Source of the DNA: Elusimicrobiota bacterium
GTDB taxonomy: Bacteria > Elusimicrobiota > Elusimicrobia > UBA1565 > UBA9628
DNA: 21,205 nucleotides
NCBI GenBank assembly: GCA_028871595.1
Contig: JAGWMT010000023.1
Span: 1-21,205, forward strand
Direction of reading: 5' to 3'
Positions within the stretch are counted from its first letter, which is position 1, and the number at the start of each line of letters is the position of its first letter. The notes below the pieces were generated by a model. It was given only the letters and a program-made list of their open reading frames with translations. It was not told the DNA's origin and did not search any database. A program made the position numbers and the translations under genes. Positions 14,069 to 21,205 of the stretch are shown here, one piece after another.

Positions 14069-14902
14069 ATGAACCCGATCATGGACACCAATCCCCCCGC
14101 CGCTCCCATTCTCCCCTCCGCGCCGCCGGCGCTGGCCGCGCCGAAATCGAACGCCGTGGTGATGTCGGTGCGCGGCCTGCGCGCCGGCTACGGCGGCGCG
14201 CCGGTGCTCAAGGGCGTCAGTCTGGACGTGCGCCAGAACGCGGTCACCGCCATCATCGGCCCGTCGGGCTGCGGCAAGTCCACCATGATCCGCTGCCTCA
14301 ATCGCCTGCACGAATCCCTGCCCGGGGCGTACTGCGACGGGGAAATCCACCTGGGCGGCCGCAACGTGCTGGACTGGGACCCGGTGCTCCTGCGCCGCGA
14401 AGTCGGCATGGTGTTCCAGCGCCCGAATCCTTTCCCGACCATGAGCATCTTCCAGAACGTCGCTTCCGGCCTCACCCTCAACGGCGAGCGCGACGGCGCG
14501 AAGATCGCCGAGCGCGTGGAGACCTCCCTGCGCCGCGCCGCGCTCTGGGACGAGGTCAAGGACAAGCTGTCTTCGCCCGGCGCGGGCCTGTCGGGCGGCC
14601 AGCAGCAGCGCCTGTGCATCGCCCGCGCGCTGGCGGTGGAACCGCGCATCCTGCTGATGGACGAGCCCTGTTCCGCGCTGGACCCGATCGCGACGGCGCG
14701 CATCGAGGAGCTGCTCCTCGAGATCAAGAATCAGCTGACCGTCGTCATCGTCACGCACAACATGCAGCAGGCCGCGCGCGTCTCGGAGTATACTGTCTTC
14801 ATGCTGATGGGCGAGCTGGTCGAATTCGGCGAGACCCAGCAGGTCTTCACCAAGCCCTCCGACAAGCGCACGGAGGACTACATCACCGGGAGGTTCGGTT
14901 GA
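14069..14902 (+). CDS. pstB: Phosphate ABC transporter ATPase PstB
   Basis: The protein has 277 residues. Walker [10 protein letters not shown] (64-72), the Q-loop in [13 protein letters not shown] (114-126), signature LSGGQQQR (174-181), Walker [14 protein letters not shown] (194-206) and the H-loop [12 protein letters not shown] (228-239) are all intact. The phosphate-importer-specific wording [10 protein letters not shown] and EPCSALDP identifies it as PstB. An N-terminal extension of about 30 residues (Pro/Ala-rich) precedes the usual MSVRGL start; ATGs at 14069, 14081 and 14162 are all possible and none has a clear ribosome binding site. It hydrolyses ATP on the cytoplasmic side of PstCA and in other bacteria contributes to PhoR signalling with PhoU. 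Confidence 0.95.
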   Translation: MNPIMDTNPPAAPILPSAPPALAAPKSNAVVMSVRGLRAGYGGAPVLKGVSLDVRQNAVTAIIGPSGCGKSTMIRCLNRLHESLPGAYCDGEIHLGGRNVLDWDPVLLRREVGMVFQRPNPFPTMSIFQNVASGLTLNGERDGAKIAERVETSLRRAALWDEVKDKLSSPGAGLSGGQQQRLCIARALAVEPRILLMDEPCSALDPIATARIEELLLEIKNQLTVVIVTHNMQQAARVSEYTVFMLMGELVEFGETQQVFTKPSDKRTEDYITGRFG

Positions 14903-15591
14903 ACATCAAAAGGCACTTCGACGCCGATCTGGACGAGCTCCGCGCCCGCCTGCTGCGGATGGGCAGCCTTTGCGAGGAGATGATCCATTACGCGGTGAAG
15001 CTGGTCGTCGAGCGCGACGCGACGCACCTGACCGACGTGGAGGGCTGGGAGCGCCAGGTCAACCAGCTCCACATCGAGATCGACGACGTGTGCCTGAAGC
15101 TGATCGCCCTGCATCAGCCCGCCGCCGGCGACCTGCGCTTCATCGCCGCCGCGATCAAGATCAACTCCGACCTGGAGCGCATCGGGGACCAGGCGGTCAA
15201 CATCGCCGAGACCGGCGTGTTCCTCATCAAGGAGCCCAAGATCAAGCTCGGGGACATCCCGCGCATGGTGGAGGTCGCCGTCGGCATGCTCAAGGACGCG
15301 CTGGACTCCTTCGCCCGCGGCGACGTGGACTTGGCCCGCGACGTGATCCGCCGCGACGACGAGGAGGACCACCTCAAGAGCCAGACCTTCAACGAGCTGG
15401 TCCATCTGATGCAGCGCGACGCGTCCTCCATCCAGCGCGGCATGGACGTGATCCTCATCGCGCGGAACCTGGAGCGCATCGCCGACCACGCGACGAACGT
15501 GGCCGAGGACGTGATCTTCATGGTTTTGGGCAAGGACATCCGCCACGGCGCCGAGCACCGCGAGGCGCCCGGCGGCACCGCGACGGCCTAG
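14899..15591 (+). CDS. phoU: Phosphate signalling protein PhoU
   Basis: The protein has 230 residues starting at a TTG that overlaps the pstB stop (TTGA). GGGAGG at 14888-14893, 5 nt upstream, decides this start, and the protein then begins with the familiar (M)[18 protein letters not shown]. Two three-helix PhoU repeats are visible. The first contains [27 protein letters not shown] and the second contains [23 protein letters not shown]; each carries the E-x-x-x-D metal-binding pattern. PhoU links the Pst transporter to PhoR and also limits phosphate uptake. The C-terminal tail is short and polar. Its stop codon shares CTAG with the stop of the convergent HEAT-repeat gene. Confidence 0.94.
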   Translation: MNIKRHFDADLDELRARLLRMGSLCEEMIHYAVKLVVERDATHLTDVEGWERQVNQLHIEIDDVCLKLIALHQPAAGDLRFIAAAIKINSDLERIGDQAVNIAETGVFLIKEPKIKLGDIPRMVEVAVGMLKDALDSFARGDVDLARDVIRRDDEEDHLKSQTFNELVHLMQRDASSIQRGMDVILIARNLERIADHATNVAEDVIFMVLGKDIRHGAEHREAPGGTATA

Positions 15592-16865
15592 CGCTTCGTC
15601 CCGCGCACCAGGTCTCCCGCCGACTGGCGCGCGTAGCGCGCGAAGGCGCGGCGCGCGCGCGGCGTCCCGATGCGCCCCAGCGCGACGGCGGCGCTCCAGG
15701 AGACCTCCTCCGGACCGCGCTTGAGCGCGCGCACCAATGCGGTCACCGCCGGATCGGCGGGCGCGCCGATGTTGCCCAGCGCCAGGGCGGCGCCGGCGCG
15801 AACGCGGGGGTTCCCGTCGCGAAGAGCCGCGGCCAGCGCCGGTTCGGCCGACGCCGCCAGCGCGCCGCGCTTGCCCAGGTCGTCGGCGGCGCGGGCGCGC
15901 TTGGCGGGATCCGCGTCTTTCAACAGCTTCAGCAGAGCGGGAATGGGATCGCTCTCGGGCCGTCCCGTGCCCGCGTCGGGCATGATCGCCGCTCCCGCGG
16001 TCTCGGTCGGGGACCGGGGCGGCAAGCCGGGGGCGCCGCGGGGCATGGATTCCGGCGGTTTCCGTTCCTTTCGGTCGGTCAGTTCCGGGCGCGGCGAGCG
16101 GCGGGCGGGCGCGGCGGAGAGCGCGTCGCCGTTTTTTCCGGAGACGGGGGAGAGAAGCGCGTCGAGCTCTTTGAGACGTTCGCGGTCGCTCGCGTCGTTG
16201 CCGGCGGCCTTCTTCGCGGCTTCCGTGGGAACGAGCGCGATCGGGGCCACCTCGGGACGCGGCGGGTCGGGAGTGACGACGGGGCTTCCAGAATCGTCGT
16301 CCGTCGCCTTCGGGGCCGTCCGCTTTTCGGATGCCCACGGCGCGCGGCGCGGTTCGGGAGAGGCCTCGCAGAACTTGAGATCCTCGTCCTCGGCGGCGGC
16401 GGCGTCGGGTTCGGCTCCTTCCGGACGGCCGGCCGATTTATCCAGCCAGTATCGCCCCATCAGCCGCACCATCCCGCTTTCGTCGCTCAACCCGCCGCGG
16501 AGGGCCTCGGAGGCCTTCTCGCCGCCGATGGCGCCCAGCCAATGGAGCGCGGTGAGGCGGACCTCCCGGCAGGGCTCCGAACGGAGGACGCGGGCCAGGT
16601 CGGGGACGGCGGCTTCGCCCACGCGGCCCATCAGGTGGACGGCGGTCATCCGGACCTGCCAGTCGGCGTCCTCCGCGGCCACACGCAGGCCGGGGAGCCC
16701 GTCGACGCCCAACTCGCCGAGGTCGTGGGTGGCGTGCACGCGCCGGTTCCAATCCCCCTCGCGCAGAACCCGGATTTCCTCGGCGGCTTGCCGCGCGGCG
16801 TTCCCGGAATCCCGCGTCTGGCCGTAGGCCAGGGCGGCGAGGAGGAGCGCGCCCGGAGAAATCAT
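15588..16865 (-). CDS. Exported HEAT-repeat protein with disordered linker
   Basis: The protein has 425 residues. A short N-terminal hydrophobic stretch (MISPGALLLAALAYGQT) looks like a signal peptide. Residues 25-143 form three or four HEAT/PBS-lyase-type helical repeats (VHATHDLGELG, VRMTAVHLMGRVGEAA, VRLTALHWLGAIGGE). A long Pro/Glu/Ala/Arg-rich linker (about 145-304) of low complexity follows. Residues 305-425 form a second set (ARAADDLGKRG, VRAGAALALGNIGAPA, SWSAAVALGRIGTPRA). Such repeats are protein-binding scaffolds; the partner is unknown. The start overlaps the exoD stop (ATGA), so it is the last gene of the seven-gene minus-strand operon. Confidence 0.75.
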   Translation of the reverse strand: MISPGALLLAALAYGQTRDSGNAARQAAEEIRVLREGDWNRRVHATHDLGELGVDGLPGLRVAAEDADWQVRMTAVHLMGRVGEAAVPDLARVLRSEPCREVRLTALHWLGAIGGEKASEALRGGLSDESGMVRLMGRYWLDKSAGRPEGAEPDAAAAEDEDLKFCEASPEPRRAPWASEKRTAPKATDDDSGSPVVTPDPPRPEVAPIALVPTEAAKKAAGNDASDRERLKELDALLSPVSGKNGDALSAAPARRSPRPELTDRKERKPPESMPRGAPGLPPRSPTETAGAAIMPDAGTGRPESDPIPALLKLLKDADPAKRARAADDLGKRGALAASAEPALAAALRDGNPRVRAGAALALGNIGAPADPAVTALVRALKRGPEEVSWSAAVALGRIGTPRARRAFARYARQSAGDLVRGTKR

Positions 16866-17458
16866 CCGTGGCGGGCCATGAAGGCCCGGATCGCGGCCCA
16901 GATCAGGCGCGCGTAGGCGCCGTGGTACGCCCAGGCGAACGCCGTCCCGCCGACTCCCAGGGCGCCCAGCAGTCCGTCGTCCTCGAGCATGGCCAGGCCG
17001 AGCGCGGCCAGGGGCGCGGCGGCGATGGGATTTCCGAAAGGAACGAAGACCGGGATCGCGAAGAGAAGTCCCAGGAACACGATGGACGTTCCGTAGACGC
17101 GCGGCGAGCGGGCGGCGAAGTCCCAGCGCGGTCGCGCGAAGCGTTCGATGATCCCCAGCAGCCGTTCCGCCGCCGCCAGGAGGCGGTCCACCGTGGCCTT
17201 TTCCAGACGGCGCGCCATCACGAACCGCGGCAGCTTCGGTTCGTCCCGGCCTTGGATCAACTGCAGGCCCAGCGCGATGAGAAGGAGGCCCACGGGCGTG
17301 CCCAATCCCGCCAAGGGAATGGGCTGAAGGAACGGCAGGGCCAGGACGAAGACGAGCAGTCCGATGCCCTCCCGGCCCAGCCGGGAAACCAATTCGCCGA
17401 GGGTGACGGGACCGTCCAGGGTCTCCCGGAGGCGGCGCAGGTGCGCGGCCGCGGGCAT
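16862..17458 (-). CDS. exoD: ExoD family membrane protein
   Basis: The protein has 198 residues, the usual ExoD length. The opening TLGELVSRLGREGIGLLVFV (19-38) and LALPFLQPIPLAGLGTPVGL (39-58) are characteristic of the exopolysaccharide-synthesis ExoD family, followed by LGLQLIQGRDEPKLP. The C-terminal half repeats a similar hydrophobic hairpin layout (VFLGLLFAIPVFVPFGN). It is a small integral membrane protein. ExoD was named from Rhizobium mutants affected in exopolysaccharide and alkaline tolerance, but its biochemical activity is not established. The gene lies 4 bp after the DUF5666-like gene and overlaps the HEAT gene. Confidence 0.85.
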   Translation of the reverse strand: MPAAAHLRRLRETLDGPVTLGELVSRLGREGIGLLVFVLALPFLQPIPLAGLGTPVGLLLIALGLQLIQGRDEPKLPRFVMARRLEKATVDRLLAAAERLLGIIERFARPRWDFAARSPRVYGTSIVFLGLLFAIPVFVPFGNPIAAAPLAALGLAMLEDDGLLGALGVGGTAFAWAYHGAYARLIWAAIRAFMARHG

Positions 17459-17462
17459 GGCG

Positions 17463-18074
17463 TCAGCGCGGAGCGGAGCGCACGTGAATCTCGTCGGCGG
17501 TCTTCCAATCCTTGGAATGGACCTCGACGCGATCCCCGACCTTCAAAGACTCGAACGCGACCGGCGTCGGCGGCTGGCCTTCCGTCTCGGCCACGATTTT
17601 CGTCGCGTCGCCGACCTTGAAATCCACGGTGGAGCCGCCGCCGAGGCGGACGGACAGCGTCCCGGCGAGCACGTCGGTCAGGGCGATCTCACCGGACACG
17701 TTCGGCCGCGTCTTGGAGTCGTCGGCGTCCTTCTTGGCCGCGGATTTCAGTTCCAGAACCGAGACGCGCTTGGTCGCGGGATTGTAGACGATCTTCACGG
17801 CGCGGTCGCAGACGTCCGGCACGGCGGCCTTCAGCCAGGCGGACTTCTTGCCGTCGCACGTCGCGCGCGTCCGGCGATCCAGCCGGAACTGCTCGATGTG
17901 GCCGGCGTCGTCGGCCACGGTGATGCGGCCGTTGGCCGCGCCCTTTTCCGCGTCGGTCTTGATGATGCGTCCCGAGGTCCGCGAGGAAGGCGCCTTGGGC
18001 GCGGGCTTCGACTTCGGCGCGGCGGCGGCCGGAGCCGCGGCCAGAACGAACGCCAGGGCGGAGGACAGGATCAT
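17463..18074 (-). CDS. Exported protein with two DUF5666-like domains
   Basis: The protein has 203 residues. The N-terminus (LSSALAFVLAAAPAAAAP) is a clear signal peptide. The mature protein appears to hold two similar small beta-barrel units. The first (about 34-111) begins with SGRIIKTDAEKG and ends KIVYNPATKRVSVLEL. The second (about 125-200) begins with SGEIALTDVLAGTLSVRLG and ends VGDRVEVHSKDWKTADEIHV. The pattern of G-x-I opening, a hydrophobic strand, a V-x-T/ATKI strand and the LKVGDRVEV turn matches DUF5666. The first unit has two cysteines (CDGKK and DVCDR) that could form a disulfide. Function is unknown. The start overlaps the stop of the NYN-like gene (ATGA). Confidence 0.6.
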   Translation of the reverse strand: MILSSALAFVLAAAPAAAAPKSKPAPKAPSSRTSGRIIKTDAEKGAANGRITVADDAGHIEQFRLDRRTRATCDGKKSAWLKAAVPDVCDRAVKIVYNPATKRVSVLELKSAAKKDADDSKTRPNVSGEIALTDVLAGTLSVRLGGGSTVDFKVGDATKIVAETEGQPPTPVAFESLKVGDRVEVHSKDWKTADEIHVRSAPR

Positions 18075-19042
18075 GAGGGCAGCACTTCGGGCGCGGACTC
18101 GTCGGACTGGCCGGCGGGCTTGACGCGCGCGACCTGGACCCGGCCCTGGGCGTCCACCTTGACGCCGTGGTGGCGCTTGAGCTCCTCAAGCACCTCCTCG
18201 GGGGTGAAGCCCTGCGACCCGGCGCGGTTCTTGATGTCGTTGAGCAAGGTCTTCAGGCGCGAGGGGACGTCCTTGATGCGCTGCAGGCGCGCGGCGTAGG
18301 TCCAGGCGACCTCGGAAAGGGTCTTGCCTCCGGTCTTGCGCGGCACGTCCGGCGGCGGCGGAGCGGCCGGGGCCGACGGCGCCGGCGAAGGCTCCGCGGA
18401 CGAGCGCGACGAAGACGAGCGGCTGCGGGCGGACCCGCCGGACGACGCGCGCCCGCTCCGGCTGCGGCCGCCGCGGCTGCGGCCCCCGCGGCTCCGGCTG
18501 CGGCTGCGCGCGGGCTTCTCCTCGTCGCCGTCGAGCTCCTCGCCCCGCGCCTCGGCCGACATCCGGCCCGCGTCGGGGTGCGAGGTCCAGATCGTGGCCA
18601 CGCGGCCCAGACGCTGGAGCTCGGCGGCCATGGCCTGGAGGGTCGCGTCGTTGGTGACCATCAGGAAATGGATGTGCTGGGGCAGGATGGAGTGGAGCAT
18701 GCCCGCGTGGAGCGACATCACGAAGTCTGCGGCGTTGGCGCCGCCGCGCGGCGAGACCACGGTGGTGCAGTGCGGAAGGTGGCTGAGCTTCTTCTCCAGC
18801 GTGCGCGGCATCTTGGCGCCCGGACGGAGGAACACGCGGACCAAGGTGTGCCGCGTCGGGTGCACGTCCGGCGGCACGTGCGGGTCGTTGTCGCCGTCGA
18901 TCAGGAGCACCGAATCGACGGGATAGCGCGGCGGGATGGAGGAATCGGGGTTCTTCGCGGTCGCGGCGGCCAGTTCGGCGGCGGACAGCTCGGGCTGCGT
19001 TTCGGTCGTGTCGGCCGCTTCGGCCGCGTCGGTGTCGTTCAT
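18071..19042 (-). CDS. NYN/PIN-like domain protein with RS/RG-rich linker and C-terminal helical domain
   Basis: The protein has 323 residues from an ATG with TGGAGA about 7 nt upstream. Residues 42-155 look like a NYN (PIN-fold) nuclease-type domain: SVLLIDGDNDPH with Asp49, ANAADFVMSLHAGML with Asp106, and FLMVTNDATLQAMAAEL with Asp132. The three acidic sites fall where NYN domains hold metal ligands. Residues 177-216 are an Arg-Ser/Arg-Gly low-complexity run, and 217-235 are Pro/Ala-rich. The C-terminal 240-307 (SEVAWTYAARLQRI...GFTPEEVLEELKRHHGVKVD) is a small helix-turn-helix-like unit that could resemble OST-HTH/LOTUS modules. A role in RNA binding or cleavage is inferred, not shown. 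The long open frame upstream in the same frame is antisense-free shadow of the neighbouring SDR gene. Confidence 0.55.
   Translation of the reverse strand: MNDTDAAEAADTTETQPELSAAELAAATAKNPDSSIPPRYPVDSVLLIDGDNDPHVPPDVHPTRHTLVRVFLRPGAKMPRTLEKKLSHLPHCTTVVSPRGGANAADFVMSLHAGMLHSILPQHIHFLMVTNDATLQAMAAELQRLGRVATIWTSHPDAGRMSAEARGEELDGDEEKPARSRSRSRGGRSRGGRSRSGRASSGGSARSRSSSSRSSAEPSPAPSAPAAPPPPDVPRKTGGKTLSEVAWTYAARLQRIKDVPSRLKTLLNDIKNRAGSQGFTPEEVLEELKRHHGVKVDAQGRVQVARVKPAGQSDESAPEVLPS
18411..18530. repeat. Low-complexity GC-rich tract encoding the RS/RG linker
   Basis: Imperfect short units such as CGGCTGCGG and CCGCGGCTGCGG recur through this stretch. On the minus strand they encode alternating Arg, Ser and Gly. 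Such tracts are prone to length variation by slippage. Confidence 0.6.
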
Positions 19043-19062
19043 GATGATCTCCAGTCTAGCAG

Positions 19063-19959
19063 TTAGGCCCCCCGACCCGCCATCCAAGAGGCGAAATAGC
19101 GCGGGGCATCGTCGCAGAACCCGCCGAAGCGGGGATTCCAGCCCAGGCGCCGCAGGGCCTTCGAGGAGTCCACGTGCTGGTCCAGGATCAGGCCGTGAGC
19201 CATCGTCCCATACGCCTTCTCGGCGTCGGCGAAGGACAGTTCCGCCACGGTCCCGCCCTTGCCCGCCGCCAAAGAGGCCGCCGCCGCCATTTCTCTCACG
19301 GTGGCGCGCGAACGGTCGGTCGCGTTGAAAAGTTCCCCTTTGAGCCCGCTCTCGGCGGCCAGCGCGAAAAGTTCCCCGCAATCGTCGGCGTGCACCGTCG
19401 CCCAGCGGTTGTCTCCCTTGCCGACGACGGGAGCGGCTCCCTTGTCCAGGGCGCCGCCGAACCAGAGGCCCGTGAGGCCCCCCGTGCCGCCGTACACGCA
19501 GCCCGGGCGGACGACCAGCCCTCCGGCTTCCAGCACGCGCTTCTCGTGTTCCCCGCGCCATGGGATCAGGTGCGCCCTCTCGAGCGCCCGCGTCTCGTCC
19601 GCCGCCTCCGGGCCGCAGTCTCCGTACAGCCAAACGCCGGAGGTGTAGAGCACGGAGCGCGTCCGCGGGCCCTTGGCCGCCAAGGCCAGGAAGGCCTCCA
19701 GCGTCCGATGGTCGAGCGTCTGGTCGTCGGCCGAGTATTCCGCGGCGCAGTGGACCAGGACGTCGGCCGCCGTGGCGGCCCGGGCGTAGGTCCGAGGGTC
19801 CTTCATGTCGCCGACGACGGGTTCGATCTCGCGCGCGGCCAGGGCGCGGCCTTTCTGCGCCGACCGCGTCAGGCCGGCGACGCGGTGCCCGCGGCGGCGG
19901 AACGCCTCCGCGACGGCGCGGCCCACGTAGCCCGAGGCTCCGGTGACGAAAACGTTCAT
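19063..19959 (-). CDS. Atypical extended SDR (NAD-dependent epimerase/dehydratase family)
   Basis: The protein has 298 residues. The Rossmann nucleotide-binding signature VTGASGYVG (5-13) and the DVLVHCAAEYS strand (66-76) are typical of extended short-chain dehydrogenases. The active-site region after YTSGVWLYGD reads IPWRGEHEKRVLEAGG. The Tyr-x-x-x-Lys pair expected there is absent, although Lys140 remains. This places it with atypical SDRs, so it may be a reductase with altered chemistry or a binding protein. GCVYGGTGGLTGLWF follows in the substrate region. AGGGGGA lies about 7 nt before the ATG, which overlaps the stop of the upstream SDR (ATGA). The joint substrate with its neighbours is unknown. 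Confidence 0.75.
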   Translation of the reverse strand: MNVFVTGASGYVGRAVAEAFRRRGHRVAGLTRSAQKGRALAAREIEPVVGDMKDPRTYARAATAADVLVHCAAEYSADDQTLDHRTLEAFLALAAKGPRTRSVLYTSGVWLYGDCGPEAADETRALERAHLIPWRGEHEKRVLEAGGLVVRPGCVYGGTGGLTGLWFGGALDKGAAPVVGKGDNRWATVHADDCGELFALAAESGLKGELFNATDRSRATVREMAAAASLAAGKGGTVAELSFADAEKAYGTMAHGLILDQHVDSSKALRRLGWNPRFGGFCDDAPRYFASWMAGRGA

Positions 19960-20777
19960 GATTTTCCCCCTAGGGCGCGGCGCGCGCCTTCCGCCGACGG
20001 CTTTTTCGTGCGCAGCGGCGCCAGCTTGCCCGCCAGCCAGTCGTAGGCGAAATCGGGCAGGGCGGCGACGCCGTACTTCATCGCGTACGACAGCTGCCAC
20101 GGGAAGTGGACGACGCGGCGGCGGGCGTCGATGCCGCGCAGGATCGCGGCGGCCCCGTCGGGCGTCTCCATCAGGAACGGCATGGAGCCCGGGTTGTTGC
20201 GGTCCGTCATCTCGCTTTTCACGAAGCCCGGGCAGACGGTCACCACGTCCACTCCGGTGCCGCGCAGGTCCACGCGGGTGGATTCCAGCAAGGCGATCAA
20301 CGCGGCCTTGCTGGCGCTGTACGGCCCGGATTTCGGCAGGCCGCGGAAGCCCGCCAGGCTGGCGACGCCGGCCACCACGCCGGATTCGCGCGCGATCATG
20401 TCCGGAAGGACCGCCTCCAGCCAGCGGCAGACGCCGAGCACGTTCGTGTCGAACGTCCAGCGGTAGGATTCGGCCTTGAACGCCTTGGCGTCGAGGGAAT
20501 CCCCCACGCCGGCGTTCAGGATGGCCCAGTCCGCGCCGCCCCAGGCGTCCTTGATCTGCGCGTAATGCGCGCGGACCTCGTCGTCGTCCGTGACGGATCC
20601 GGGGAGGATCAAGGTCTCGCCGCCGGCGTCGCGGACCAGTTGGGCGGTGCGCTTGAGCTCGTCGAGGCGGCGTCCGGTGACGGCGACGCGCGCTCCGCGC
20701 CGTCCCAGCTGGACGGCGAGCTCCCGGCCCAGGCCCGACGTGGCGCCGGTGACGACGACGCGCAGCGGGGCGCTCAC
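19956..20777 (-). CDS. Classical short-chain dehydrogenase/reductase
   Basis: The protein has 273 residues from a GTG that overlaps the stop of the upstream hydroxylase (GTGA). All classical SDR elements are present: TGATSGLG cofactor loop (10-17), NAG (88-90), Asn112 in TNVLG, Ser140 in VASLAG, and Tyr153-x-x-x-Lys157 in GPYSASKAAL. The CPGFVKSEMT segment after the active site is also typical. ARVAVTGRRLDEL, with Arg-Arg after the second strand, suggests NADPH preference. It oxidises or reduces an alcohol/ketone; coupling to a fatty acid hydroxylase suggests a lipid or other hydrophobic substrate. No membrane segment is evident, though the C-terminal 50 residues are aromatic. Confidence 0.88.
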   Translation of the reverse strand: MSAPLRVVVTGATSGLGRELAVQLGRRGARVAVTGRRLDELKRTAQLVRDAGGETLILPGSVTDDDEVRAHYAQIKDAWGGADWAILNAGVGDSLDAKAFKAESYRWTFDTNVLGVCRWLEAVLPDMIARESGVVAGVASLAGFRGLPKSGPYSASKAALIALLESTRVDLRGTGVDVVTVCPGFVKSEMTDRNNPGSMPFLMETPDGAAAILRGIDARRRVVHFPWQLSYAMKYGVAALPDFAYDWLAGKLAPLRTKKPSAEGARRALGGKS

Positions 20778-21205
20778 GCGGCGGACGCCGCCGGCCGGGC
20801 CAGCGCCAGCAACGCGGCGGCCCGGATGTGCAGGTCGAGCGCCTCGGCCTCCGCGGGGAACGCCGCGAGGCGGCGGTCCAGGGCGGCCAGCAGCAGTTCG
20901 ATCTTGCGGATCGAGCGCGGATGGCGCCGGGCCTGCGAGATGAACGCGGCGTGCTCCGCGGGCGTCGCTTCCTTGAGGAGATAGCGCCAGTTGGTCGCAT
21001 CGGACACCGTGAGCGCGTCGTCGGAGACGACGGCGGCGATCTCGGCCCGGTGGGTCTCCGGAGCCAGATAGGTTCCGAACAGGCGGTCCATCAGCGGATG
21101 GACGATGGTGAAATTCTTGGCCTGGTCCCAATGGTGCAGGAGATGGATATCCTCCAGCCAATGAAAGTAGTCCCGATCCGCCCACGGGTGGCGGGCCAAA
21201 TGGAA
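20774..21205 (-). CDS. Fatty acid hydroxylase / sterol desaturase family protein, C-terminal part
   Basis: The reading frame runs off the window edge, so the 5' end is missing; 143 residues are visible. The first part contains FHLARHPW, then EDIHLLHHW with a His-x-x-His-His box, then NFTIVHPLMDRLFGTYL. This matches the last histidine cluster and the following P-x-x-DRLFGT motif of the di-iron fatty acid hydroxylase/sterol desaturase superfamily. The rest is an alpha-helical tail rich in Ala, Glu and Arg with no recognised domain. The TTG at 21199 lies inside the domain and is not a start. It is the first visible gene of the minus-strand operon and overlaps the SDR start. Confidence 0.75.
   Translation of the reverse strand, partial: FHLARHPWADRDYFHWLEDIHLLHHWDQAKNFTIVHPLMDRLFGTYLAPETHRAEIAAVVSDDALTVSDATNWRYLLKEATPAEHAAFISQARRHPRSIRKIELLLAALDRRLAAFPAEAEALDLHIRAAALLALARPAASAA

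Noticed and set aside
18411..18530. CRISPR-like or tandem repeat array
   Set aside because: The units are short, imperfect and in frame with the coding sequence; there are no spacers.
18167..19066. 299-codon plus-strand frame opposite the NYN-like gene
   Set aside because: It consists of Arg/Gly-rich shadow sequence created by the RS/RG tract; the minus-strand gene has a ribosome binding site and operon coupling.

Overview
The window is GC-rich DNA from a diderm (Gram-negative type) bacterium. It encodes a signal-peptide-bearing outer-membrane porin ending in phenylalanine, two lipoproteins, and frequent ATGA/GTGA/TTGA gene overlaps. I cannot assign a taxon from sequence alone. There are no tRNA, rRNA, CRISPR or insertion-sequence signals. 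Coding density is very high; the only stretch over 300 bp without a gene (6577-6893) is filled by a regulatory leader.

Region 1 (1-4495): the tail of an MFS transporter, then polyphosphate kinase (ppk1). Tail-to-tail with ppk1 is a CYTH/triphosphate-tunnel protein with an intact ExExK motif. Divergent from that, across only 23 bp, is a SixA-type histidine phosphatase. Together these look like a polyphosphate/phosphoryl-transfer cluster.

Region 2 (4524-6893, minus strand): three overlapping genes in the order FlgO-like, FlgP/LPP20-like lipoprotein, FlgT-like lipoprotein. They are preceded by a 317-bp leader. On the minus strand the leader carries what looks like much of a GEMM-I (cyclic di-GMP class I) riboswitch aptamer, whose 3' strand is also the 5' arm of a perfect 18-bp terminator stem followed by a U-rich run. 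A sigma70-like promoter overlapping 11-bp-period repeats lies just upstream.

Region 3 (6894-15591): a complete phosphate-starvation regulon. It has an extra OmpR-type regulator (minus), divergent phoB-phoR, a DcaP/phosphate-type porin, and pstS-pstC-pstA-pstB-phoU. Candidate Pho boxes (GTCA-type half-sites every 11 bp) lie before phoB, the porin and pstS; the pstS array has four exact GTCA cores. A canonical intrinsic terminator is embedded inside the first codons of pstC, which would make pstS transcripts exceed pstCAB-phoU transcripts.

Region 4 (15588-21205, minus strand): a tightly packed run of seven genes with overlaps or gaps of 20 bp or less. In transcription order they are a fatty acid hydroxylase (5' truncated by the window edge), a classical SDR, an atypical extended SDR, a NYN/PIN-like protein with an RS/RG-rich linker, a duplicated DUF5666-like exported protein, ExoD, and an exported HEAT-repeat protein. 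Its last stop codon shares a CTAG palindrome with the phoU stop.

The unifying theme of regions 1 and 3 is phosphate sensing, uptake and storage. The possible riboswitch and Pho-type repeats before the FlgO/P/T-like genes suggest that cell-envelope or motility functions are tied to second-messenger and perhaps phosphate signals.
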